From the NCBI GenBank assembly GCA_023435565.1, contig JAEYRN010000098.1, positions 1-41,449 on the forward strand: a stretch of 41,449 nt of DNA, given 5' to 3'. Positions 24,869 to 32,593 of this stretch are shown here, piece by piece. Position numbers and translations under genes: made by a program. The notes beneath the pieces were generated by a model. It saw only the letters and a list, made by a program, of their open reading frames with translations, was not told the origin of the DNA and did not search any database. Within the stretch, counting starts at the first letter, position 1. Every line of letters starts with the position of its first letter. Source of the stretch: Bacillota bacterium (GTDB lineage: Bacteria > Bacillota > UBA4882 > UBA8346).

Positions 24869-25294
24869 GTGAAAAAAGCAATAATGTTATTTCTCTTATT
24901 AGGACTATCTTTGATGTTACTTTTATCCGGCTGTGGCGGCGGTGGTGGCGGTAGTGACGATCCCAGTCCATATCAAGGTACCTGGGAAGGGAAATCTATA
25001 ATTGCAACACCTATTGGTGATCGTGGTTATGAAGCATCTCTTTATGTAACCATTTATAAAGATGGAGATATGGATTGTAAGACAGAAAGTGTTGATAGTA
25101 CTATTACTGCTTCCGGAAAAATGAAAAATGATGGTAGTTTCAGTCTTTCAGGCAGTGACGGTGAGAATAAAGGAACTATTACCGGGTCAGTTCGTTACGA
25201 GGATGATAACAAGACAGATTTAATTGGAGATTATACCTTAAAATCCGGTGATTATACGGAAACCGGGGCCTGGAATCTTACAAAGGTTGAATAA
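24869..25294 (+). CDS. Secreted lipoprotein of unknown function
   Basis: The 141-residue precursor has a lipoprotein signal: KK, a hydrophobic core (about 5-19) and the lipobox LLSGC with Cys22. A Gly/Ser/Asp linker follows, then a beta-rich domain (YQGTWEGKSI to TGAWNLTKVE) that resembles small lipocalin-like folds, starting and ending with Gly-x-Trp elements. It should be anchored to the outer face of the membrane. No catalytic motif was recognised. The GTG start at 24869 follows AAGGAGG. It is monocistronic, with its own terminator downstream. Confidence 0.8.
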   Translation: MKKAIMLFLLLGLSLMLLLSGCGGGGGGSDDPSPYQGTWEGKSIIATPIGDRGYEASLYVTIYKDGDMDCKTESVDSTITASGKMKNDGSFSLSGSDGENKGTITGSVRYEDDNKTDLIGDYTLKSGDYTETGAWNLTKVE

Positions 25295-25372
25295 GGATAA
25301 TTAAAAATCGGTTTCACGAAGGATGGTTATTATCCTCCTTCATGGATTTTGGTAGTGATTTAATACTAAATG

Positions 25373-25402
25373 GCCGAGGGAATATTGTTTCCTCGGCTTT
25401 TT
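25373..25402 (+). terminator. Rho-independent terminator of the lipoprotein gene
   Basis: A ten-pair stem (GCCGAGGGAA 25373-25382 / TTTCCTCGGC 25388-25397, one wobble) with loop TATTG is followed by TTTTT. Confidence 0.93.
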
Positions 25403-25442
25403 CATATCAGTCAATCAAAATTGAGTAAAGCGATATCTATTC

Positions 25443-25471
25443 TTTTCACTAACAAATTTTTCTGATATAAT
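25443..25471 (+). promoter_or_regulatory. Sigma-A promoter of proA
   Basis: TTTTCA (25443-25448), a 17-base spacer and an extended -10 TGaTATAAT (25463-25471) stand 32 bases upstream of the proA start. This gives proA its own promoter, consistent with its separation from proB. Confidence 0.72.
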
Positions 25472-25503
25472 AATTAAAATTATTCTATATTTGAGGGATC
25501 GAT

Positions 25504-26799
25504 ATGAATATCAGCGAAATAGCGCAATCCGCCAAAGAAGCCGCCTTGCGTTTGGCGGCTTGTGATGCAACTTTGAAAAACCAGATGTTGGAACAGATAG
25601 CCCAAACACTGGAACAGAATAAAGAAGCAATTATCCAAGCCAATCAGGAAGATTTGACACGGAGCCAACAGGAAAACCTGGCTGCCCCATTATTAAAACG
25701 TTTGAAATTTGATGAAACCAAACTAGCCGATGTAACGGCTGGAATCCGAAGTTTAATCAAATTGGAAGATCCGGTTGGTAAAACATTGCTCTCCACTGAG
25801 TTAGATCAAGGCTTAGAACTATACCGGGTTACTTGTCCCATTGGAGTAATCGGAGTCATTTTCGAGTCCCGTCCGGATGCTTTGGTCCAGATTGCTACTC
25901 TCTGTCTGAAAAGCGGTAACAGTGTTTTGTTAAAAGGCGGCTCAGAGGCGTCTGCTACTAATCGGATTCTAACTGATTTAATTATACAGGCTACAGTTGC
26001 GGCCGGAATTCCTCAGGGTTGGGTCCATCTCATCGAAACAAGGGCCGATGTTAACGAAATGATAAAGATGGACCAATATATCGACTTAATCATACCCCGT
26101 GGTTCTAATGAATTCGTCCGTTATATCATGGATAATTCAAGGATTCCGGTAATGGGCCATGCCGACGGTATTTGCCATTGTTATGTAGATGCCGAGGCTG
26201 ATTTAGAAATGGCGGTTCGGATCACAGTTGATTCAAAAACCCAATATGTGGCTGTTTGCAACGCCATGGAGACTTTATTGGTCCACCGGCGAATTTCACA
26301 TGATTTCCTACCCGTCCTTAAAAAAGCCATGGACGAAAAGAATGTGGAACTATACGGCTGTCCGAAAACTCAGGAGATTATTCAAACTAATCCAGCTACG
26401 GAAAAAGATTGGCAGACCGAATACCTTGACTATAAACTTTCAATCAAAGTAGTTGAAAATTTGGCTGAAGCCATCGATCATATCAACTGCTACGGTTCCG
26501 GCCATACGGACGGAATTGTTACTAAAAGTCAGGCCAATGCCAAGGAATTTTTAAATTTAGTCGATTCGGGCAATGTCTTCTGGAACTGTTCCACTCGTTT
26601 TAGCGATGGGTTTAAGTATGGTTTTGGGGCGGAGGTTGGGATAAGTACCAGCAAACTCCATGCCCGTGGCCCGGTGGGGTTGGAAGGGTTGTTAAGTTAT
26701 AAATATAAATTAATAGGTAACGGGCAAGTTGTTGATGATTATGCACAAAAAAAGCTTAGTTTTGATCATAAAGCTCTCAACAAAGATTGCCCGGTTTAA
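25504..26799 (+). CDS. proA: Glutamate-5-semialdehyde dehydrogenase
   Basis: ProA reduces gamma-glutamyl phosphate with NADPH to glutamate semialdehyde, the second step of proline synthesis, and acts with ProB (4442-5566). The 431-residue aldehyde-dehydrogenase-fold protein has CPIGVIGVIFESRPDALVQI, LKGGSEA, LIIPRGSNEFVRYI, MGHADGICHCYVDAEAD, the catalytic Cys in VAVCNAMETLLVH, GSGHTDGIVT, FWNCSTRFSDGFKYGFGAEVGIST and the terminal GPVGLEGLLSYKY. The ATG follows GAGGGAT. Length and motif order are normal. Confidence 0.97.
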   Translation: MNISEIAQSAKEAALRLAACDATLKNQMLEQIAQTLEQNKEAIIQANQEDLTRSQQENLAAPLLKRLKFDETKLADVTAGIRSLIKLEDPVGKTLLSTELDQGLELYRVTCPIGVIGVIFESRPDALVQIATLCLKSGNSVLLKGGSEASATNRILTDLIIQATVAAGIPQGWVHLIETRADVNEMIKMDQYIDLIIPRGSNEFVRYIMDNSRIPVMGHADGICHCYVDAEADLEMAVRITVDSKTQYVAVCNAMETLLVHRRISHDFLPVLKKAMDEKNVELYGCPKTQEIIQTNPATEKDWQTEYLDYKLSIKVVENLAEAIDHINCYGSGHTDGIVTKSQANAKEFLNLVDSGNVFWNCSTRFSDGFKYGFGAEVGISTSKLHARGPVGLEGLLSYKYKLIGNGQVVDDYAQKKLSFDHKALNKDCPV

Positions 26800-26869
26800 A
26801 AACTAACATGATTTATAACTTTGCTGATAAGATATAAGGAAGCTTATCTTACGGATAGAGGTTTAGAGG

Positions 26870-27763
26870 TTAAATCCCGGTCAGGTCAAAAGCGGGAATA
26901 AAATTTGCCGAAGCCGCCGATAACTCTTGAACGTAGCCGTTCTCCAATCCTAATTGGTAAAGATATTCCACTACTGATTCGTATTCCTGATGTCTTAATT
27001 TTCGCTTCAGCTGAGGATACTTCTTTAAATCCCCAATTGGCAGATATTGTCCCATTAGACTGACCATCACCCACTCCGGAAGTTCGTCTTTAATCCATTT
27101 TAATATTATCCGGCTTTCCTCCGTATTTCCCGGTAACACCAAGTGCCTGACGATCAGACCACGTCTGATCAATCCGTTACCATCGAGTTCACAATTTTCC
27201 ACCAGTTCCGCCATTCTTCGAATTGCAGTAGTGGCCACTTTAAAATAGTCGGGTGCATTAGCCAATTCTTTACCGGTTGTAACTGAGGCAAACTTTAAGT
27301 CTGGCAAAAAAACGTCCACAATTTTAGCCAGAGTTTCCAAAGTTTCAAGGGATTCATATCCTCCCGAGTTATATACTATCGGGATATGGAGTCCTTCTTC
27401 TTTAGCCGCCATTATTGCGGGTATAATATCCGGTAAGAAGTGGGTGGCTGTGACGAGGTTAAGGTTATGCGCTCCTTGACTTTGAAGTTCTAAAAAAATC
27501 TCCGTTAAACGTCTCCTTGTTACAATTTTTCCTATTTGGCCACGGCTCACCTTAAAGTTTTGGCAAAAAACACAACCCAAATTGCAAAAGGAGAAGAAGA
27601 CCGTCCCGGAACCATTTTTTCCTGAAATACACGGTTCTTCCCAATGATGTAGAGCGGCACGTACTAATAGAGTATGATGATCAGCCCCACAAATGCCTGT
27701 AATACCGCTGGTCCGATTAACACCACATTGACGTGGGCAAAGTTTGCAGTTTTGGTAGTCCAT
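26870..27763 (-). CDS. PflX-like radical SAM protein
   Basis: This 297-residue protein has the radical SAM cluster motif CNLGCVFC with Cys60, Cys64 and Cys67 (CxxxCxxC), and a separate N-terminal Cys set (C6, C9, C13, C25 in CKLCPRQCGVN...GICG) typical of the PflX group (COG1313), which is related to pyruvate-formate-lyase activases. Its target is unknown; no glycyl-radical enzyme gene is nearby. The ATG on the - strand follows GGAGA by five bases. It converges with proA and diverges from the glucan phosphorylase. Confidence 0.88.
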   Translation of the reverse strand: MDYQNCKLCPRQCGVNRTSGITGICGADHHTLLVRAALHHWEEPCISGKNGSGTVFFSFCNLGCVFCQNFKVSRGQIGKIVTRRRLTEIFLELQSQGAHNLNLVTATHFLPDIIPAIMAAKEEGLHIPIVYNSGGYESLETLETLAKIVDVFLPDLKFASVTTGKELANAPDYFKVATTAIRRMAELVENCELDGNGLIRRGLIVRHLVLPGNTEESRIILKWIKDELPEWVMVSLMGQYLPIGDLKKYPQLKRKLRHQEYESVVEYLYQLGLENGYVQELSAASANFIPAFDLTGI

Positions 27764-28129
27764 AGTTTATCTCCATTGTTATACTTATACTGTCGTAGTA
27801 AGTTTTAATTGAAATCTGAACTTTTGTGAACATATTTTCCATGATAATAAATAAAACTATAGATTGTTATTTGTTTTTTTTCCATTCATGGTTTGAGGTG
27901 GTAAAACATAGTTATATTTATTAAATATATTATGTTAGTATCAATTGTTGTCAGGCTTACCTTAAAAGATTCCATTATTAATCATGGAAAAATATAAGGG
28001 AACGCCGGTGAATATTGACAAGCCTAACAGAAAGTACAGGTATACGAATGGAAGGAACCATAGTATATTAATAAGAACTGTTAGATACAATATTCTTTTT
28101 TATTCATCCCAAATTTTAGGAGGGACGCA
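27764..28129. other. Divergent intergenic region with structured leader of the phosphorylase
   Basis: The 366-base gap holds no credible gene; an 87-codon frame at 27984 runs over the phosphorylase start in another frame. Several pairings could form in the phosphorylase leader: AGGCTT with AAGCCT (28020 region), TCCAT with ATGGA around 27970-27987, and CTAACAG (28024-28030) with CTGTTAG (28078-28084). A core reading AAGGGAA-N5-GGTGAA recalls a cobalamin aptamer, but the B12 box is missing. Confidence 0.35.
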
Positions 28130-29749
28130 GTGGAAACTCAGCAAAAAGCGCTTCCGAAAGTGGCATATTTCTGTATGGAATATGCTTTGGATAATGATTT
28201 TAAAACCTATGCCGGCGGACTTGGTATCCTGGCTGGCGATTATTTGAAAGGTGCCAGAGATTATGGCTTTCCGATTATCGGGGTTGGCCTTCTATGGAAA
28301 CAAGGTTATACCGATCAGCGGATTGGTAAAGACGGACGGCCTTATGATTGTTATCATAACAATCGTTATGAATTTTTGCAAGATACCGGTGTTATAGTTG
28401 GGGTAACGATCCGTCACCGTGAGGTCCGCTGTAAGGTATGGAAAGTGGATTATTTTGGGAATGCACCTCTATATTTACTCGATACAAACCTACCGGAGAA
28501 TGAAGACAGCTGGATTACCGGACAGTTATACGGCTGGTTCGGTGAAGAACGGGTAGCACAGGAAATGGTATTGGGTATTGGAGGAATCCGTGCTCTTAGG
28601 GCCTTGGGGATTCAAATTGATGTATATCATTTTAATGAAGGACATGCCGTCTTTGCCGGGTTGGAATTAATCCGTGAGAAGATGCAATGTGGCGCTTCCT
28701 TTGAATTGGCTGTAAATGAATCGCGCCAACAGATAGTTTTTACCACTCATACTCCGGTACTCCAAGGGAATGAATGGCACTATTTGGAACGTTTGATGTA
28801 TATGGGCGCGAATAACGGTCTTTCCATGGAACAAATGATTTATTTGGGAAATTCACCATTCAATATGACAGTGGCGGCCTTACGTTTATCCAGGTTTTCA
28901 AACGCCGTTGCTCAGTTGCACTGTGAGACGGCCAATCGCATGTGGTCATGTGTTGACCGGCGTTCACCGATCATCGGGATTACTAATGCAATTCATCTTC
29001 CCACTTGGGTTGATGAGGCAATGGTTCGTACGGCGTCCGGTAATGGCGACTTATGGAGTGAACACCAACAAAATAAAGAAGAATTGATTCGGTTCGTTAA
29101 AGAACGAAACGGAGTAACTTTAGACCTAAATGTTTTATTAATTGGTTTTTCAAGAAGAGCTGCGCCTTATAAACGAAGCGATTTAATATTTACCGATGAG
29201 AAAATTATTTCCGGATTATTGAATGAACGTCGGATTCAACTGGTTTTCTCCGGAAAAGCCCATCCGTTAGATGATTATGGGAAGGAGATTGTCGCAAATT
29301 TAGTTCGGCTTTCCAACCGTTATCCCGATTCAGTGGTCTTTCTGGAAAATTACGATATGACAATAGGGCAGATGCTAACCAGAGGTTCCGATGTCTGGCT
29401 GAATAATCCCAGACGACCGATGGAAGCAAGCGGCACATCGGGAATGAAAGCGGCAATGAACGGCGTGTTGAACCTTAGTGTTCTTGATGGTTGGTGGCCT
29501 GAGGCATGCCGGCATGGAATTAACGGTTGGCAAATAGGAGATGGATTTGTCAGCGATAATTGTTGTCATCAGGATGAACATGATGTCAGATCTTTATACC
29601 ATGTATTACTTGATCAAGTAATCCCCACTTATTATCAGAACCGGTCAGGGTGGGTGGAAATGATGAAAAATAGCATTCAAAGTACAAAAGAACAATTTAA
29701 TGTACGTAGAATGCTGGAAGAATACTATGAAAAGCTATATACTGAATGA
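28130..29749 (+). CDS. Alpha-glucan (glycogen/maltodextrin) phosphorylase, short type
   Basis: The enzyme releases glucose 1-phosphate from alpha-1,4-glucans using phosphate and a PLP cofactor. At 539 residues it is the short GT35 type found in Thermotoga, archaea and Clostridia, not the roughly 800-residue GlgP. Recognisable parts are VAYFCMEYAL, YAGGLGILAGDYLK, YHFNEGHAVF, VFTTHTPVLQGNE, NAIHLPTW and the PLP-lysine segment ASGTSGMKAAMNG with Lys440, then VLDGWWPEACRHGINGW. The GTG start follows AGGAGGG (28117-28123). A strong terminator follows, so the gene is probably monocistronic. It feeds glycolysis encoded by the PFK and aldolase genes upstream. Confidence 0.93.
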   Translation: METQQKALPKVAYFCMEYALDNDFKTYAGGLGILAGDYLKGARDYGFPIIGVGLLWKQGYTDQRIGKDGRPYDCYHNNRYEFLQDTGVIVGVTIRHREVRCKVWKVDYFGNAPLYLLDTNLPENEDSWITGQLYGWFGEERVAQEMVLGIGGIRALRALGIQIDVYHFNEGHAVFAGLELIREKMQCGASFELAVNESRQQIVFTTHTPVLQGNEWHYLERLMYMGANNGLSMEQMIYLGNSPFNMTVAALRLSRFSNAVAQLHCETANRMWSCVDRRSPIIGITNAIHLPTWVDEAMVRTASGNGDLWSEHQQNKEELIRFVKERNGVTLDLNVLLIGFSRRAAPYKRSDLIFTDEKIISGLLNERRIQLVFSGKAHPLDDYGKEIVANLVRLSNRYPDSVVFLENYDMTIGQMLTRGSDVWLNNPRRPMEASGTSGMKAAMNGVLNLSVLDGWWPEACRHGINGWQIGDGFVSDNCCHQDEHDVRSLYHVLLDQVIPTYYQNRSGWVEMMKNSIQSTKEQFNVRRMLEEYYEKLYTE

Positions 29750-29778
29750 TTTGAGCCGCTAGAAGAATGCATAAATTT

Positions 29779-29811
29779 CGGGGTTATCTCATTGATAACC
29801 CCGTTTATTTT
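29779..29811 (+). terminator. Rho-independent terminator of the phosphorylase gene
   Basis: A perfect ten-pair stem (CGGGGTTATC 29779-29788 / GATAACCCCG 29794-29803) with loop TCATT is followed by TTTATTTTT. Confidence 0.93.
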
Positions 29812-29828
29812 TGGAATATATAAAGAAA

Positions 29829-29861
29829 ACGCTTGCTATATAGGTCCAAGCGTGGTATAGT
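29829..29861 (+). promoter_or_regulatory. helD promoter with operator-like palindrome
   Basis: A -35 TTGCTA (29833-29838), a 17-base spacer and an extended -10 TGgTATAGT (29853-29861) form a promoter about 105 bases before helD. A 7-bp inverted repeat (ACGCTTG 29829-29835 / CAAGCGT 29847-29853) covers the -35 and spacer, where a dimeric repressor would block RNA polymerase. A second AT-rich palindrome (29905-29914 / 29921-29930) lies in the leader. Confidence 0.6.
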
Positions 29862-29973
29862 TAAAAAGTTATGTAGAAACAAATATAATTATATAAAAAT
29901 CCATATTAATAATATCAAATTATTATTAATCTGTCAAGAGTCTTCATAATAATATTTTCTTGGAGGTTAATTA

Positions 29974-32259
29974 ATGCCAATTACGGAACAAGAGCGATTA
30001 AATGAAAAACTGTGGCTCGAGGCGGTATTACGTGAAATTGATAGTCAGCTTGCTCGGGCCGGAGGTAGTGTTGCCAAATCCGTAAAAGAAACTATTGAGA
30101 CCCGCAAACTAATGTGGGAGGATTATTCACGCCATATTTATACTCTTGACGATGCCGTCGAAATTAAGCCTCATCTGGATGAAATGCGGCGCCAGGAAAG
30201 TCGGCAATTGTTTTATAACAGGATGTTGCGTAAACTAGAAAAAATGGCTCTTTCCCCATATTTTGGACGAATTGATTTTTTGGAAAAAGGGAGAAGTAAC
30301 ATTGATAAAATATATCTTGGAATTGCGTCTTTGGTTGATGAAAATGGTAAAAATATGGTATATGATTGGCGGGCACCGGTTTCCAGCATGTTTTACGACT
30401 ATGAGCTTGGAATAGCGGGATATGATTGTGGGATGGGTCGAATCGACGGAAAAATAATATTGAAACGCCAGTATAAAATCAAAAATAACCGGATCCAATT
30501 AATGTTTGACACCGATTTACGTATCGAAGACGAAATGCTTCAGGAAATTTTAGGCCGTAGCGCTGATGAACGAATGAAAACTATTGTTACCAGTATTCAG
30601 CGCGAGCAAAATAAAGTAATCCGTGATGAGGGCCACCAATTAATGATCGTGGTTGGTCCTGCGGGAAGCGGTAAAACCTCGATTGCATTACATCGAGCGG
30701 CATATTTATTATATAAAGAACGGGAAACGATTAAAGCGGAAAATATTCTGGTTTTCTCGCCGAACTGGATTTTTAGTGAATATATTTCCAATGTTTTGCC
30801 AGAGTTAGGTGAGGAAAATATTCTCCAAACCACCTTTCAGGATTATGGACGCAATATTCTAAAGAAAAACTGCGAAGAAAGAAATGAACAACTGGAATAT
30901 TTATTAACCGAAGCTGAAGGGAATGAACACCGGACTCGGAAAGAAAATATCAACTATAAAAGCTCACCGGAGTTTATCAAAGTCTTGGATGGATATTTAA
31001 AGTTATTGGAAGAAAGAGACTTTGAGAATCTTTATTTTAACGGGCAATTGGTTATGTCTAAAGAAGAGTGCGTTGAGATTTACTATCAGAGGTATTTGTT
31101 TTTTCCGGTAACCAAAAGGTTAGCTATGGTTAGGGAAAGATTTTTTTTCTTGCTGGAGCCCTTGCGGAGAAAACGAGTCAAAGAGATGGAAGAAATTTTG
31201 GCTAATGGAGACGAATATCTGGAAGAAAAAGAATTAAAAGCCCTGGCTAGAATGAAAGTCCGTGATGAGGCTGAAGGGGTTATTGCTAAAGTTAATAAAT
31301 TGACCTATTTAAATTATTACGAGGCTTATACTCAATTATTTAGAAATAGTATATTTTTTGACAAAGCTGCATTTGAGACAATTATTCCCGGGCAAATTAA
31401 GGAAATTTGCGCTCAAACCTTTAAAAACTTAATTAATAACCGGATTAATTATGAGGATCTAACACCTCTTTTATATCTAAAGGGAAAATTGGAAGGATTC
31501 CCAAAAGTGAAAGGGATCAAATACGTATTTATTGATGAGGCGCAGGACTATACTCCTTTGCAATATCTTTTATTTAAGCATATTTTTCCAAAGAGTGTTT
31601 TTACTATTTTAGGAGATCTTAATCAGTTGGTCAATCCTTATGCTTCGGTGGATAGTATTGAGACCATTATTAATAGTCTTGATTTTCCGAGTTCAATTTC
31701 GATTCGACTTGAAAAGAGTTACCGTTCAACCCGTGAGATTAATAAATTTTCCGAAGCACTGCTACCAAAAGAATCCCAGCCAAAGGTCGATAGTAGTATC
31801 CGGCTGGGTCATAAACCGGAATTGATTCATCTGCCATTTGATAATTTTATTGAAGGTATTATTGATAAAATAAATCAACTTAAAACAGACGGCATGGGCT
31901 CAATAGCTATTGTTTGCAAAACTGCCGTTACTGCCAAAAAGTTATATGTTAAGCTCAAGCTGAAAACGGAACTAAATCTAATCATCGATGACGAAGGAGT
32001 GCTTAGTAGTGTTCCGGTAATTCTACCAATTTACCTTGCAAAAGGATTGGAATTTGACGCAGTAATAATCCCGGATGCAGATTTGGAAAGCTATCGCCGG
32101 GAATCGGAACGCAAGATCTTATATACCGCATGTACCCGGGCGTTACACCGTCTGATTTTATATTATCAAACCAGTTTGTCACCTTTGGTGCTTGGGGTAA
32201 ACTTAGATTTATACGAGCAAAAAGGTAAAACAATAGGCAAACAAGAAGTGAAGGTCTAA
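29974..32259 (+). CDS. helD: HelD-type ATPase, RNA polymerase recycling factor
   Basis: HelD is a UvrD/Rep-like superfamily 1 ATPase that releases stalled RNA polymerase from DNA; some relatives give rifampicin tolerance. The 761-residue protein has an N-terminal coiled-coil arm (about 5-95) that reaches the secondary channel, the conserved YDWRAPVSSMFYDYE (about 130-144), Walker A GPAGSGKT at 228-235 followed by SIALHRAAYLLY, Walker B VFIDEAQDYTPLQ (about 523-535), EKSYRSTREI and the C-terminal AKGLEFDAVIIPD and YTACTRALHRL. The ATG follows TTGGAGG. It has its own promoter and no gene partner. Confidence 0.95.
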   Translation: MPITEQERLNEKLWLEAVLREIDSQLARAGGSVAKSVKETIETRKLMWEDYSRHIYTLDDAVEIKPHLDEMRRQESRQLFYNRMLRKLEKMALSPYFGRIDFLEKGRSNIDKIYLGIASLVDENGKNMVYDWRAPVSSMFYDYELGIAGYDCGMGRIDGKIILKRQYKIKNNRIQLMFDTDLRIEDEMLQEILGRSADERMKTIVTSIQREQNKVIRDEGHQLMIVVGPAGSGKTSIALHRAAYLLYKERETIKAENILVFSPNWIFSEYISNVLPELGEENILQTTFQDYGRNILKKNCEERNEQLEYLLTEAEGNEHRTRKENINYKSSPEFIKVLDGYLKLLEERDFENLYFNGQLVMSKEECVEIYYQRYLFFPVTKRLAMVRERFFFLLEPLRRKRVKEMEEILANGDEYLEEKELKALARMKVRDEAEGVIAKVNKLTYLNYYEAYTQLFRNSIFFDKAAFETIIPGQIKEICAQTFKNLINNRINYEDLTPLLYLKGKLEGFPKVKGIKYVFIDEAQDYTPLQYLLFKHIFPKSVFTILGDLNQLVNPYASVDSIETIINSLDFPSSISIRLEKSYRSTREINKFSEALLPKESQPKVDSSIRLGHKPELIHLPFDNFIEGIIDKINQLKTDGMGSIAIVCKTAVTAKKLYVKLKLKTELNLIIDDEGVLSSVPVILPIYLAKGLEFDAVIIPDADLESYRRESERKILYTACTRALHRLILYYQTSLSPLVLGVNLDLYEQKGKTIGKQEVKV

Positions 32260-32277
32260 TAGAAAAATAAATCATGC

Positions 32278-32306
32278 TTGACATTTCTCCAAAACCTGGG
32301 TACACT
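32278..32306 (+). promoter_or_regulatory. Consensus sigma-A promoter of the mutS2 leader RNA
   Basis: A perfect -35 TTGACA (32278-32283), exactly 17 bases and -10 TACACT (32301-32306) stand just after helD. Transcription should start near 32313, giving a leader of about 280 bases before mutS2. Confidence 0.85.
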
Positions 32307-32441
32307 TAATAAGTAAGTAAAAATTTTTCAAAGGGGTCGAGTTTATGTCCGCGGGAAATAAAAGCTGCATATCCAACATAAGGACCTACTCTGCCCGAGT
32401 ATGCTTTTAAGCATGCTTAAATAGCTTATTTATTGAGGTTT

Positions 32442-32470
32442 AAGCCGCGGGACGAGTAGCCGTGGCTTTT
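32442..32470 (+). terminator. First terminator in the mutS2 leader
   Basis: Stem AAGCCGCGG (32442-32450) / CCGTGGCTT (32460-32468), nine pairs with one wobble, runs into TTTTAT. Its 5' arm and loop overlap the antiterminator partner. Confidence 0.7.
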
Positions 32471-32538
32471 ATATTACCGGGAAGAATCAGTTTTTAATGA
32501 GGTTAAACTGATTACAATATTTTCCTATTGATTTAATG

Positions 32539-32567
32539 AAGCCGCGGGATTTTACTGCGGTTTTTTT
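32539..32567 (+). terminator. Second terminator in the mutS2 leader
   Basis: Stem AAGCCGCGG (32539-32547) / CTGCGGTTT (32555-32563), nine pairs with wobbles, runs into a T tract. Its 5' arm is identical over 11 bases (AAGCCGCGGGA) to that of the first terminator. Confidence 0.75.
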
Positions 32568-32593
32568 ATTTTTAATTAAGAGAGGGATTGTAA

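Larger units (their letters stand above)
32313..32567 (+). ncRNA. Structured leader RNA / attenuator before mutS2, unrecognised family
   Basis: The 334-base gap between helD and mutS2 is filled by a structured leader. An antiterminator stem can form between 32386-32397 (CTACTC-TG-CCCG) and 32448-32459 (CGGG-AC-GAGTAG), ten of twelve pairs. This competes with a terminator stem at 32442-32450 / 32460-32468. An outer pair ATAAAAGC (32357-32365 region) with GCTTTTAT (32465-32472 region) could close the fold, with an apical hairpin ATGCT-TTTA-AGCAT near 32401-32414. A further 9-bp hairpin (32485-32493 / 32505-32513) and a second terminator follow. It does not match any riboswitch or 6S consensus I can recall. 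Confidence 0.55.

Noticed and set aside
24820..25372. Direct repeat AATACTAAAT on both sides of the lipoprotein gene, read as a possible insertion duplication
   Set aside because: Ten AT-rich bases, no terminal inverted repeats and no mobility gene; likely chance.
27984..28247. 87-codon frame before the glucan phosphorylase
   Set aside because: No ribosome binding site, and more than 100 bases overlap the well-supported phosphorylase gene in another frame.
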